This document shows positions 34,199 to 43,809 of a stretch of 64,000 nucleotides of DNA, piece by piece (positions within the stretch are counted from its first letter, which is position 1; every line of letters begins with the position of its first letter). Made by a program: the position numbers and the translations under genes. The notes beneath the pieces were generated by a model. That model saw only the letters and a program-made list of their open reading frames with translations, made no database searches and was not told the DNA's origin. Source of the stretch: Rhodocyclaceae bacterium (GTDB taxonomy: Bacteria > Pseudomonadota > Gammaproteobacteria > Burkholderiales > Rhodocyclaceae); assembly GCA_016721505.1 (NCBI GenBank), contig JADKHX010000001.1, forward strand, positions 434,001-498,000. Reading direction: 5' to 3'.

Positions 34199-35620
34199 TC
34201 ATGCCCGCAGCGCCGCAAGCACTTCTTCCAACATCTTCTTGGCATCGCCAAACAGCATGCGGTTGTTGTCTTTGTAAAACAGCGGATTGTCCACGCCGGC
34301 GTAGCCGGATGCCATGCCGCGCTTCATCACGATTGACGTCTTCGCCTTCCAGACCTCGAGTACCGGCATCCCGGCAATTGGACTGCCCGGATCGTCCTGC
34401 GCACTTGGGTTCACAATATCGTTGGCGCCAATCACCATGCACACATCGGTTGCCGGAAAGTCATCGTTGATCTCGTCCATTTCCATCACGATGTCGTAGG
34501 GCACCTTGGCTTCTGCCAACAACACATTCATGTGACCCGGCATACGGCCTGCCACAGGATGAATGCCAAAGCGGATGTTCACGCCTTTCTCGCGCAGCAG
34601 TTTGGTAATTTCATACACCGTGTGCTGCGCCTGTGCCACCGCCATCCCGTAGCCGGGCACGATGACGACTGATTTGGCATCGCGCAATAACTCGGCCGTC
34701 TCCACAGCGCTCACCGGCGTGACTTCACCTTGCGGCTCACCACTTGTTGCCGCCGCTGGTGTTCCCCCGCTGGTGCCAAACCCACCCGCAATCACGCTGA
34801 TGAAGTTGCGGTTCATAGCGCGGCACATGATGTACGACAGGATCGCGCCTGAAGAGCCGACCAGCGCGCCGGTGACAATCAGCAAGTCATTCGACAACAT
34901 GAAGCCGGTTGCGGCTGCCGCCCAACCGGAATAGCTATTGAGCATCGAGACCACCACCGGCATATCAGCACCGCCAATCGACATCACCATGTGCACGCCG
35001 AAAAGTAAAGCGATGACCGTCATGATGACCAAGGGCATCATGCCCGCGTCGACTGAATGTGCACCGAGAAACTGTGCGCCAAAAAATAACACAAGCAGCA
35101 AACCAGCAAGATTCAGAAAATGCTTGCCGGGCAGGATCAGCGGCGTGCCACTGATGCGCGCAGAGAGCTTGCCAAAGGCGATCAGCGAGCCAGATAAGGT
35201 CACCGCGCCGATCAAGACACCAATGTAAACCTCAACATGATGAATCGTCACCTCTGCCGAAGTAAAACCGGCGGAAGCACTTGGATCGACGTAACTCGCA
35301 TAGCCAACCAGGACTGCGGCCAAGCCAACCAGGCTGTGCATCAGCGCCACCAGTTCCGGCATTTGCGTCATCTGCACGGTACGCGCGGCATACACGCCGA
35401 TACTGCCGCCAACCGCCATCGCGCCGACGATCCAGCCGATCCCGGTGGGGGTGACCCGTGGCCCGAAGACGGTAGCTACCACGGCAAGCGCCATTCCGAT
35501 CATGCCGTACAAATTGCCGCGTCGGGAGCTGGCAGGATTGGATAGCCCGCCCAGACTAAGAATGAAAAGTATCGTTGCGCCAATGTACGCGACGGTCGCC
35601 AGATTTTCTGAAAACAACAT
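34199..35620 (-). CDS. pntB: NAD(P) transhydrogenase beta subunit
   Basis: Membrane subunit of the proton-translocating transhydrogenase, which makes NADPH from NADH using the proton gradient. It has 473 residues with about nine N-terminal helices and a C-terminal NADP-binding domain (VVIVPGYGMAVAQAQHTVYEITKLLREKGVNIRFGIHPVAGRMPGHMNVLLAEA, ANDIVNPSAQDDPGSPIAGMPVLEVWKA). Start at 35620 is supported by GGAGA and gives a first helix typical of PntB. The longer frame begins within unrelated sequence. pntA lies upstream with a 10-base gap. Confidence 0.95.
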   Translation of the reverse strand: MLFSENLATVAYIGATILFILSLGGLSNPASSRRGNLYGMIGMALAVVATVFGPRVTPTGIGWIVGAMAVGGSIGVYAARTVQMTQMPELVALMHSLVGLAAVLVGYASYVDPSASAGFTSAEVTIHHVEVYIGVLIGAVTLSGSLIAFGKLSARISGTPLILPGKHFLNLAGLLLVLFFGAQFLGAHSVDAGMMPLVIMTVIALLFGVHMVMSIGGADMPVVVSMLNSYSGWAAAATGFMLSNDLLIVTGALVGSSGAILSYIMCRAMNRNFISVIAGGFGTSGGTPAAATSGEPQGEVTPVSAVETAELLRDAKSVVIVPGYGMAVAQAQHTVYEITKLLREKGVNIRFGIHPVAGRMPGHMNVLLAEAKVPYDIVMEMDEINDDFPATDVCMVIGANDIVNPSAQDDPGSPIAGMPVLEVWKAKTSIVMKRGMASGYAGVDNPLFYKDNNRMLFGDAKKMLEEVLAALRA

Positions 35621-35630
35621 CGTCGTCTCC

Positions 35631-37223
35631 TTATTTGCGGAACATGGCCAACATGCGCTGGGTGACGGCAAAGCCACCAAACATGTTGATTGCGGTGAGG
35701 ACGATGGCGACCACGGACAGCCAGCGAATTAGTTCATCGGGTCGCGAACTACCCGGTGGCAAACCGCCAAGCATGGGCGGTGCGATCTGCACCAAAGCGC
35801 CAATCGCGATGATGCTACTGATGGCATTGGTCACGCTCATCAGCGGCGTGTGCAGTGCCGGTGTGACATTCCACACCACCATATAGCCGACAAAACACGC
35901 CAGCACAAACACCGTGAAATGACCAAGGAACGCCGCAGGCGCATTGGCGCCGACAAACCAGAACAGTGCGGCGGCCACGCCGAACATGATCGCCAAAGAC
36001 GACCCGGCCATTGGCTCGCTTGGCGCGCCATGGCCTTGCGGCTTCTTTTGCACGGCAGCAGCTGGTTTCGCCGCAGGGACGGCAGCAGGCTTTAAAGCGG
36101 GCGCGGGCCAGGTGATGCTGCCGTCCTTGATCACCGTCAGGCCACGTATGGCGTCGTCTTCCATATTGACGTTGATCACGCCATCCTTGGTCTTGCACAA
36201 CTCTTCGCAAACACGGAACAGGTTGGTTCCGTAAAGCGTTGACGACTGCTTGGCGAGGCGCGAGGCCAAATCGGTAAAGCCGACGATGGTGACGCCGTGC
36301 TTCACTACCGCCTGACCAGGTTCAGTCAATTCGCAATTGCCGCCTTGCTCTGCGGCCATGTCGACGATTACGCTACCGGGTTTCATGCTCCTGACCATCT
36401 CGGCAGTAATCAGTTTTGGCGCGGGCTTGCCCGGAATCAGGGCGGTGGTAATGATGATGTCGACTTCGCTAGCTTGTTTAGCGTACATCTCGCGTTGCGC
36501 TTGCTGGAAGCCCTCACTCATCACCTTGGCATAGCCGCCGCCACCGGAACCCTCTTCGACGTAATCGACCTTGACGAATTCACCGCCGAGCGACACCACT
36601 TGATCAGCGACTTCAGCGCGGGTGTCATTGGCCCGCACGATTGCGCCTAAACTCGCCGCCGTACCAATCGCGGCCAAACCGGCAACACCGGCGCCAGCGA
36701 TAAATACTTTGGCCGGAGGTACTTTGCCCGCAGCGGTAATCTGCCCATTGAAGAAACGACCAAACGCGTTGGCGGCTTCAATCACTGCGCGGTAGCCCGT
36801 CACTCCCGCTTGCGAGGTCAAGGCATCCATCTTCTGCGCACGACTGAGCGTCCGTGGCAGGGCATCAATTGCCAGCACCGTCACTTGTTTGGCCGCCAGC
36901 TCCTGCATCAGCTCTGGATTCTGCGCTGGCCAAATGAAACTGATCAGCGTTTGTCCGGCGTGCATCAGGGCAACCTCGTCGCTGCTTGGACCGCGTACCT
37001 TGAAAACGATATCTGAGGCTGCCCAAAGCCCAGCGGCACTGGAAATGATCTCCGCACCGGCGGCGCGATAGCTATCGTCGTCACAGTTCGCAGATGCGCC
37101 AGCGCCGGATTCAACGGCGACAGCGAAACCCAGCTTGATCAGCTTTTCGACGACCTCAGGCACACTCGCCGCACGCCTCTCGCCCGCAAAAACTTCCTTT
37201 GGTATTCCAATCTTTAGCCCCAT
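35631..37223 (-). CDS. pntA: NAD(P) transhydrogenase alpha subunit
   Basis: Full-length alpha subunit of 530 residues. The N-terminal domain (about 1-370) binds NAD(H): IGIPKEVFAGERRAASVPEVVEKL and AGAGVAGLAAIGTAASLGA, with EQGGNCELTEPGQ also visible. A Pro/Ala-rich linker (about 375-400) leads to the C-terminal helices (about 410-520). It keeps both AA and AB parts in one chain. GGGGCG-rich sequence precedes the start ATG at 37223. It forms an operon with pntB, which follows. Confidence 0.95.
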   Translation of the reverse strand: MGLKIGIPKEVFAGERRAASVPEVVEKLIKLGFAVAVESGAGASANCDDDSYRAAGAEIISSAAGLWAASDIVFKVRGPSSDEVALMHAGQTLISFIWPAQNPELMQELAAKQVTVLAIDALPRTLSRAQKMDALTSQAGVTGYRAVIEAANAFGRFFNGQITAAGKVPPAKVFIAGAGVAGLAAIGTAASLGAIVRANDTRAEVADQVVSLGGEFVKVDYVEEGSGGGGYAKVMSEGFQQAQREMYAKQASEVDIIITTALIPGKPAPKLITAEMVRSMKPGSVIVDMAAEQGGNCELTEPGQAVVKHGVTIVGFTDLASRLAKQSSTLYGTNLFRVCEELCKTKDGVINVNMEDDAIRGLTVIKDGSITWPAPALKPAAVPAAKPAAAVQKKPQGHGAPSEPMAGSSLAIMFGVAAALFWFVGANAPAAFLGHFTVFVLACFVGYMVVWNVTPALHTPLMSVTNAISSIIAIGALVQIAPPMLGGLPPGSSRPDELIRWLSVVAIVLTAINMFGGFAVTQRMLAMFRK

Positions 37224-37420
37224 ACGCCCCCCTCAACCTTGGTCGTCAATTCCAGAATCGGTCAATGTTAGCCCAGACCATGGCTCATCGCAAAGTCAGG
37301 CACTCGCAGTAACCGATTCTCTGCGCAGCCGAACACTGGCGGCGAACCGGCAGATCATATGCTCCAAGATCTGCATCCCTTACAATGACACACCGCGAAT
37401 ATTCGCACCGGAGAACATTT

Positions 37421-37873
37421 ATGGGACACTCGAAATTTGGTAACGTGATGTTTGCCGCAGGGATGCTACTCATCTGTGGGCAGGCATGGGCGGCTGATGC
37501 AGGAATCGCGAAAAAGATCCTGGGTGACGTTCGTGTTGTTCGCGCTGGAACTTCAACTCCACTGAAAGTCGGAGACCCGTTGCAGGAACTTGATCGCATT
37601 ATTGTTGCAGCTACAGGCAGTGCGGGACTTACGCTAAAGGACGAAACTCTGATCAGTCTCGGACCCAACTCCACCTTCGTGATTGATAGCTTTGCCTTTG
37701 ACGCCAAGACCAACCAAGGCCGCGCCGATGTTTCTATAGTGCGCGGTGCAATGCGTTATGTGACCGGGCTGATTGCCAAGCTCAACCCAGCGGCGGTATC
37801 GGTTTCGACCACCACCGTGGTGATGGGCGTTCGCGGCACTGAATTCATTGTCGAGACGACCGATGAAAAATAA
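37421..37873 (+). CDS. Exported FecR-domain protein
   Basis: A 150-residue protein with a signal peptide (cleavage near AWAADA) and a FecR-type beta domain (GDVRVVRAGTSTPLKVGDPLQELDRIIVAATGSAGLTLKDETLISLGPNSTFVID). The C-terminal signature is VSVSTTTVVMGVRGTEFIVE. Stand-alone periplasmic FecR proteins of this kind are often linked to CHASE2 or OmpA proteins, which is the arrangement here. GGAGA precedes the ATG. Its stop overlaps the next gene by 11 bases, so translation is probably coupled. Confidence 0.82.
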   Translation: MGHSKFGNVMFAAGMLLICGQAWAADAGIAKKILGDVRVVRAGTSTPLKVGDPLQELDRIIVAATGSAGLTLKDETLISLGPNSTFVIDSFAFDAKTNQGRADVSIVRGAMRYVTGLIAKLNPAAVSVSTTTVVMGVRGTEFIVETTDEK

Positions 37874-38459
37874 CTTAAGCAGGTTGACTTCGCTCGTTGC
37901 GGTTTGTGTTCTTGCCACGGCCTGTGCGACACCAGATCGGATTACGCTTTTGCCGCAAGCAGACGGATCGCCAAGTGCAGTGGTTGTCCATCCAAAAGCG
38001 GGAGGCGAACTGGTGCTATCCGCGCCGTATCAAACGGCACTAGTAACATCAAGCCGTGCGGAAACGGGATCGACTACCGCCGCTGAAGTAGAGACCCGCT
38101 ACAAACAATTGGCTGATGCCTTGCCGGTACGAGCGCAAAGTTTTCTCGTCTATTTTGAGTCGGGCAGCAATCAACTGACTAAGGAATCTGAAACACAGTT
38201 GACGGAAATACTGATTGCGGTGAAATCCGTGCCTGCACCGGAATTGATGGTGATCGGTCATACGGATACGGTGGGTACCGATGTCGTTAACGACGATATT
38301 TCCTTGAAACGCGCCACGTTGATCCAGCAAAAACTCGTCGACAAAGGTATCGATCCCAAGTCGATTGAGGTCGTCGGCCGAGGTAAGCGGGCACCATTGA
38401 TTCCGGGCGATAACTTAGACGAACCTCGCAATCGGCGCGTCGAAATCCGCGTGAAGTAG
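37863..38459 (+). CDS. OmpA-domain lipoprotein
   Basis: A 198-residue protein with a lipobox ATACATP near residue 19 and a C-terminal OmpA-like domain that binds peptidoglycan (FLVYFESGSNQLTKES, LMVIGHTDTVGTDVVNDDISLKRA, NRRVEIRVK). The N-terminal domain is short and not recognised. The start at 37863 lies inside the last codons of the FecR gene. It probably anchors an envelope complex to the cell wall and may work with the FecR protein and the CHASE2 kinase that follows (inference). Confidence 0.82.
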   Translation: MKNNLSRLTSLVAVCVLATACATPDRITLLPQADGSPSAVVVHPKAGGELVLSAPYQTALVTSSRAETGSTTAAEVETRYKQLADALPVRAQSFLVYFESGSNQLTKESETQLTEILIAVKSVPAPELMVIGHTDTVGTDVVNDDISLKRATLIQQKLVDKGIDPKSIEVVGRGKRAPLIPGDNLDEPRNRRVEIRVK

Positions 38460-38594
38460 CGAAGCGTCCGAGAAGTTGTGGACCACATTGCGTGCCGAGC
38501 CACTTTTCAATTGGCACCGTAGCATGAAAAAGTGCGCCACGAAAATTTATACTCGTTAGCGTCCAGTGGTGACTGAAGCAATGTCAATCAAGCT

Positions 38595-41012
38595 GTGTTA
38601 ATCCCCCGCGTTCAGGGATATCTGCGGCGTTGCATTTTGCTCGGCTCAGTCGGTCTAGCACTCGCTTGGCTGATCATGCTGGTGCCTTTCGCAGACAAGA
38701 TTGATCAGCAAATTGGCGATGTGCTTCAAAGCCGAAGCGCACCGTCCGGCCACTTCGATGACGTCGTAATTATTGATGTCGACGAACCATCAATGGCACA
38801 GCTAGAGCCGCAAATCGGCGCTTGGCCGTATGACCGCCATGTCTATGCCAAGGTCAACGCCTATCTGAGCCACTCAGGTGCCGCTGCCATTGCCTACGAT
38901 ATTTTGTTTTCGGAGGCACGAGACGGCGACGAGGCCTTTGCCAAGAATCTAACGCCGCATACCGTGCTCGCCGCCGCGGCGTTGCCTTATGGCGGCACTA
39001 GCCGCGATGCGGCATATCGGCAGCGCTTGGTTGGGATGGCATGGGCGCATGGCGAAGTTGGGCCAGCACAGTCGTGGGACGACTTGACGCTACCAAATGC
39101 AAAGCTTTCCGAGCGAGCGCAAATTGGAGTGATTAGTGTGAAGGCCGATGGTGATGGAGTCGTCCGCAGCGTGCCATTGCTCCACCAGATTTACGGAGAA
39201 GTACTTCCTTCAATGGCCGTGAGCACACTCAAGTCATCTGGCACAGCGGTCGAGGTGGATTTACTGACCGGGCAGGTCAAGATTGCCGGTAAGACGATTA
39301 TCGCGGACAAGCATGGACAGATTCGACTGCACTATCCGCTCGATTTTCCCGGCCTTCGGATCGTGCCGTTTTACCAAGTTGTCCTTGCCGCAAATGGTGC
39401 GACCGAGTTTGCGAGTCTTGCAGATTCAATACACGGCAAGACCATATTCATCGGCAGCTCAAGTGCCGTGCTGGGCGATTTCGTCCAAACTCCGATCGGT
39501 CGACTAGCCGGTCTGTATGGATTGGCAGTGCAGCCTTCAATGTTGAAACAAGGCATGGTATTGAATCCCCGCCACTGGGCAGTTGACGGTTTTCTGGCGC
39601 TGCTTGTAATGCTGGTGGCGCTTATGCTGGCTCACCCTCGTTCACAGAAATCGACTGCCTTGCAGCTGTTTGGTTTGCCCGTGATTTTGTTGCTCGCGGC
39701 GATGCTGGTCTTTGTTTCAAATAGTCTTGGCTACACGGCCTCGGTGTTACTGCTCGGACTGACGGGTGCCTTGGTGCATCTGGGCGCTGCCTTGTGGCGA
39801 CAAATTTTTCTTTTCCGCGCCAGTCAGCGGCTGCTGGTCGAGAAGTTGGCGGCAGAAGAATCGGCGAGAATGAAGTCACAGTTTTTGTCTCACATGACGC
39901 ATGAGTTGCGTACGCCGCTCACCGCGATCATGGGTTACAACAATATCAATTGGGGCACCAGCGATCTCGGCCGCGAGAAGCGGCTGCAAAACAGCGAAGT
40001 GATTGATCGTAACGGTCGGCATTTGCTGGCATTGATCAATAGCATTCTCGATCAGGCAAAACTAGAGGCGGGTCAAATTCGCATCGTCACCCAATCCGAG
40101 TATGTGCGCGCACTGGTTGATGATGTTGTCGCGACATTGCAGCCCTTGGTACGCCAAAAACCGGTTCGACTTGAAGTCAGATATGGGGCCGGACTTCCCG
40201 AATCATTCGAGATCGATGCATTCCGCGTTCGTCAAATTTTGCTGAACTTGACGGGCAATGCGATCAAGTTTACGGAGCGTGGCAGCGTGACATTGCACGT
40301 AGATTGGGATGGCGAAATTCTTGTGATTGAGATTGCCGACACAGGGCCGGGTATTTCGCCAAAGAATCTTTCGCGTTTGTTCGTCGAGTTTCAGCAAGCG
40401 GATGAGCAGGTTGCGGCGACCTATGGTGGCACGGGACTGGGCTTGACTATCAGTCGGGATCTGGCGGCGCTTATGCACGGCGACATCACCGTCACCTCAG
40501 AAGTTGGCGTGGGTAGTCGCTTCACGCTACGCTTGCCGGCGCAGCAAACCGCGTCTCTCGTTTCGCAGGAGGAAGCAAATCCAGCCCCGGCAGACAGTAG
40601 TTTGCGGACCACGGTGGGTACTTCTCCATTGGATTCAATTCTTCTTCGCGGCACCGTGTTGGTGGCTGACGATGCTGATGAACTGCGCGCACTATCGGTG
40701 TTTTACCTAAAAAAACTTGGCCTGATCGCACTCGAGGCGACTAACGGGCAAGAGGCTGTCGAGATTGCGCTTCGCGAAAATCCCGATGCGATTTTGATGG
40801 ACATAGAAATGCCGGTAATGCGTGGTCTGGAGGCGGCCAGTTTGCTACGCGAGCGAGGCTACGCTCGTCCCATCTTGGCGCTGTCCGCTCACTCGGGTGG
40901 CGATGAGCGAGTGCGCTGTCTCGCCGCGGGTTGCAATGACTTGCTATCTAAACCAGTGTCGCGCACGCGATTGCGCGAGGCATTGGATGGTGCAATGAGC
41001 GCAAAGGAGTGA
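38595..41012 (+). CDS. CHASE2-domain hybrid sensor histidine kinase
   Basis: An 805-residue hybrid kinase. Residues about 35-320 are a periplasmic CHASE2 sensor, and three membrane helices follow (about 330-405). A HisKA domain has the phospho-His in SHMTHELRTPLTAI, and the ATPase has NLTGNAIKFTE, DTGPGI and GGTGLGLTI. A receiver domain carries the acceptor Asp in AILMDIEMPVMRG and Lys in LLSKPVSRTRL. Start is a GTG at 38595. A mini-frame ATG at 38581 overlaps it, so the true start is uncertain. The Hpt protein and response regulator nearby are likely partners. Confidence 0.88.
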   Translation: MLIPRVQGYLRRCILLGSVGLALAWLIMLVPFADKIDQQIGDVLQSRSAPSGHFDDVVIIDVDEPSMAQLEPQIGAWPYDRHVYAKVNAYLSHSGAAAIAYDILFSEARDGDEAFAKNLTPHTVLAAAALPYGGTSRDAAYRQRLVGMAWAHGEVGPAQSWDDLTLPNAKLSERAQIGVISVKADGDGVVRSVPLLHQIYGEVLPSMAVSTLKSSGTAVEVDLLTGQVKIAGKTIIADKHGQIRLHYPLDFPGLRIVPFYQVVLAANGATEFASLADSIHGKTIFIGSSSAVLGDFVQTPIGRLAGLYGLAVQPSMLKQGMVLNPRHWAVDGFLALLVMLVALMLAHPRSQKSTALQLFGLPVILLLAAMLVFVSNSLGYTASVLLLGLTGALVHLGAALWRQIFLFRASQRLLVEKLAAEESARMKSQFLSHMTHELRTPLTAIMGYNNINWGTSDLGREKRLQNSEVIDRNGRHLLALINSILDQAKLEAGQIRIVTQSEYVRALVDDVVATLQPLVRQKPVRLEVRYGAGLPESFEIDAFRVRQILLNLTGNAIKFTERGSVTLHVDWDGEILVIEIADTGPGISPKNLSRLFVEFQQADEQVAATYGGTGLGLTISRDLAALMHGDITVTSEVGVGSRFTLRLPAQQTASLVSQEEANPAPADSSLRTTVGTSPLDSILLRGTVLVADDADELRALSVFYLKKLGLIALEATNGQEAVEIALRENPDAILMDIEMPVMRGLEAASLLRERGYARPILALSAHSGGDERVRCLAAGCNDLLSKPVSRTRLREALDGAMSAKE

Positions 41013-41065
41013 CACGGTTGACGGGACGCTCATAGCTACCTAGGATACACAAAAAACTAGGCCCA

Positions 41066-41425
41066 TCAAAGCTGGCGTTGTATTTCGGAAAGTGCGAGAC
41101 AGGCTCGATCCCCCTCAACCTGAAAGCGCGCTTGGAAACCTGATACAGCGTCAGCTTCGCAGGCGCGGGCAGCCAACTCGATGGCTTCGCAAACATCTCC
41201 CAAGGGCGTCAATCCGACCGATCGTGCGCTGCCTTTGAGTTTGTGGCTTGCATCGGTGATTGCGCTTAAGTTGTCGGATCGAAGGTGTGTCGCCATTTCG
41301 CTGACTTGGCGCGTGATGCCTGTACTGACAGTGGTTAGCAATTCGCGCTCTGAGGTTCCGCGACCGCCAAAAATTTCATTGAAGTGCTCCATATCAATAG
41401 CCGGAACTAAATCATGTGTCGTCAT
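41066..41425 (-). CDS. Hpt-domain phosphotransfer protein
   Basis: A 119-residue single-domain Hpt protein. The phospho-accepting His lies in SHKLKGSARSVGL (about residues 66-78), in the usual context of a four-helix bundle. It would relay phosphate from the receiver of a hybrid kinase, possibly the CHASE2 kinase that converges with it, to a response regulator. AAAGG lies upstream of the ATG at 41425. Confidence 0.85.
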   Translation of the reverse strand: MTTHDLVPAIDMEHFNEIFGGRGTSERELLTTVSTGITRQVSEMATHLRSDNLSAITDASHKLKGSARSVGLTPLGDVCEAIELAARACEADAVSGFQARFQVEGDRACLALSEIQRQL

Positions 41426-41832
41426 CGATTTACCTTTCTTAGCATGTTCTTTAATGTTGAGAGATCACTCTATCCCGAATATCAGTGATACGCGCCTAAA
41501 ATCAACCAGCGCACCAAAACGTCTTGCTGGCGAATGCAGCACGAAGTTTTCGGAGTGTGGCAGTTTGTCTCATTGACATTGCAAAATGTTCGGGAAGACA
41601 CGAGCGTCATATAGCATTGAGATCGCCCAAGCATTTTGGAGATTGCCTGTGTGATTCGAATTGATAGTGTCTGTGTTCTTTGAATTCGCAAACCCGAGTC
41701 CTGCGCAATAGTAAGCATTTGTTTAATTCAGACTGTGTCAGTTTTGGGTGAACCAGAATCAAACGACAAAGCAGCTGTGCGCTCCGAGAACTGAAATTTG
41801 ACCGATCAACCTTTACCGAATTGAGTGCTTCG
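41426..41832. other. Gene-poor region between Hpt and response regulator
   Basis: About 407 bases with many stops in all frames and lower G+C than the neighbours. Contains the 5' regions of both divergent genes. No clear promoter, repeat or RNA was recognised. Confidence 0.4.
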
Positions 41833-42228
41833 ATGGCGAAAATATTGATCGTTGATGACGACATAATTATTGGTGATGTTTACAGCCTTTATCTGGGCAA
41901 TGCAGGCCACCGTGCCATCGGTTGCTTGAGTGGCGCGGCGGCGATCCGCTCGATTTTGACCGAACGCCCAGATCTCGTGCTGCTGGATTTGTGCATGCCG
42001 CATCTTAATGGTTTTGAATTGCTGCAGGCCATCAAGGGTGATCCGATTTCGCAATCGATTCCGGTGGTCGTGCTGTCGTCGCGTAGCGATCCAAAAAGCG
42101 TAGAGCGCGCTACCGCGCTTGGCGCGGCTGACTTCCTCTTTAAGCCGGTACGAGGAAAACGCTTGGTTGAGGTAGTGAATCGAGTGCTTGGCTTAGGGGC
42201 TTTGCCCATTGACGATGCTGCCCGCTGA
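41833..42228 (+). CDS. Single-domain response regulator (CheY-like)
   Basis: A 131-residue receiver domain only. The acidic pair is ILIVDDD at the N-terminus, the phospho-Asp is in LVLLDLCMPHLNG, and the Thr/Ser and Lys positions are in VVVLSSRSD and FLFKPVRGK. The output partner is not visible. It lies divergent from the Hpt gene, which suggests it could be the end point of that relay. The ATG at 41833 is preferred over an upstream TTG. Confidence 0.85.
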   Translation: MAKILIVDDDIIIGDVYSLYLGNAGHRAIGCLSGAAAIRSILTERPDLVLLDLCMPHLNGFELLQAIKGDPISQSIPVVVLSSRSDPKSVERATALGAADFLFKPVRGKRLVEVVNRVLGLGALPIDDAAR

Positions 42229-42536
42229 GGCAATTTGCTTAAGTCGTCAACCAACACCGGCACGCGCGAAATTGGGTTCGATGGAGCGCTGCTAGGTAAT
42301 TCGCTTGGTCTGTGTCACCTATTAGCGAGTGCCGCAAGTTGTGAAATTGCGCGATCTGATCGCTAGATTCAGTGGTGAGAGAATTGCTCGCTAGTTAGGT
42401 ATCGGCGCGTTGTTCGGCGGCTCGCAAGATCCGCTAATATCAACGCGGCGAAAGTCGGCGCTGTGATCGCCGTTGGCATGCTGCGATGGCCAACTGAGCT
42501 TATGGCGTACTAACAAATTTTTCCGTTCGCTCCGCA
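42229..42536. other. Intergenic region between response regulator and glcF
   Basis: About 308 bases without an open gene of convincing quality. No terminator, repeat copy or RNA was recognised. Confidence 0.4.
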
Positions 42537-43802
42537 CTAGACCTGTCCGGTGAGGCGGCGGTCAATTAACTCGACCCAGTGTCTGACCTCAACCTCTGTC
42601 CCACCGGCAAGGTGCGAGATGCAGCCGACGTTGGCGCTAGCGATGGTTCGTGGGCGGCGGCTGGAAGTAACGGGTCCAAGCAACGCTGCAAGCTTGTTGT
42701 CGCGCAACCGTTGTGATATTTCTGCCTGCAAGACCGAGTAAGTGCCAGCCGAACCACAACACAAGTGGCTGTCGGCAATGGGTGTCAGCGCAAAACCAGC
42801 GGCGGTCAAGAGCTTTTCTGCCACGCCACGTAGCTGCAGACCGTGCTGCAAAGTACATGGACTGTGAAACGCCATCTGTTTTGACGCAGCATCCGGTGGC
42901 GGCAAATCCGTCAGGATCGCCTGCAAACGAGCCGATTCGGCGGTCAGGATTTCGCTGATGTCACGAGTGAGCCGGGCCACGCGCGCCGCCTTGTGCTGGT
43001 AGTCAGGATCGTCTTGCAACAAGTGGCCGTAATCACGGACCTGCACACCACACGCCGACGCGGTCATCACCAGCGCCTCTGCGCCGGCTTCCAGCAGCGG
43101 CCACCACGCATCAATGTTTCTGCGCGCGTCGTCGCGTGCCGCTTCGGGGTCGCCCAAATGAAAGCGCACCGCACCACAACAACCGGCGCTACCGGCGTGT
43201 AGCATCGAAATTCCGAGCCGATCCAACACTCGCGCAGCGGCGCCATTGATGTTGGGATACATCGACGGCTGCACGCAGCCCGCCAAGGCAATCATTTTTC
43301 GGCTATGTGTCGCCGTATCCGGCAATGGTCCAGCGGAAGTCAGCGGTGGCACTTTCGCCTTGATTGCCCGTGGCAACAAAGGACGCACCATTTGCCCCAG
43401 CTTCATGGCGGTGCCAAACACTCCTGCTCGTGGCAGCACGTTTCGCATCCCGGCGCGCAATGCTGCGTCGACACCCACACGCGGCACTTTGGCATCAACT
43501 ATTTCGCGGCCTATATCGAGCAGCCGCGCGTACTTCACTCCCGACGGACACGTGGTTTCGCAGGAGCGGCAAGTCAGACAACGATCGAGATGAAGCTGAG
43601 TCTTTTGCGTTGGCGTTTCGCCTTCGAGTACCTGCTTGATCAGATAAATACGGCCGCGCGGGCCGTCCAGCTCGTCGCCGAGCAGCTGATAGGTTGGGCA
43701 GGTTGCCGTACAAAAACCACAATGCACGCAGGTGCGCAGGATCGCTTCGGCTTCTTTCCCGGTGCTGGTGTCACGTATGAAATCGGCGAGATGAGTTTCC
43801 AT
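42537..43802 (-). CDS. glcF: Glycolate oxidase iron-sulfur subunit
   Basis: Electron-transfer subunit of membrane-linked glycolate oxidase, 421 residues. Two 4Fe-4S clusters are indicated by CVHCGFCTATCPTYQL and CLTCRSCETTCPSGVKYARL. Two CCG-type domains follow, with GSAGCCGAVRFHLG and DSHLCCGSAGTYSVL. The ATG at 43802 gives the standard start, although the frame is open further upstream. It follows glcE by seven bases. Confidence 0.95.
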   Translation of the reverse strand: METHLADFIRDTSTGKEAEAILRTCVHCGFCTATCPTYQLLGDELDGPRGRIYLIKQVLEGETPTQKTQLHLDRCLTCRSCETTCPSGVKYARLLDIGREIVDAKVPRVGVDAALRAGMRNVLPRAGVFGTAMKLGQMVRPLLPRAIKAKVPPLTSAGPLPDTATHSRKMIALAGCVQPSMYPNINGAAARVLDRLGISMLHAGSAGCCGAVRFHLGDPEAARDDARRNIDAWWPLLEAGAEALVMTASACGVQVRDYGHLLQDDPDYQHKAARVARLTRDISEILTAESARLQAILTDLPPPDAASKQMAFHSPCTLQHGLQLRGVAEKLLTAAGFALTPIADSHLCCGSAGTYSVLQAEISQRLRDNKLAALLGPVTSSRRPRTIASANVGCISHLAGGTEVEVRHWVELIDRRLTGQV

Positions 43803-43809
43803 GAGCGGG

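Noticed and set aside
43759..43776. GTGCTGGTGTCACG in glcF
   Set aside because: Short match, and the GlcF N-terminus has normal length, so no insertion is evident.
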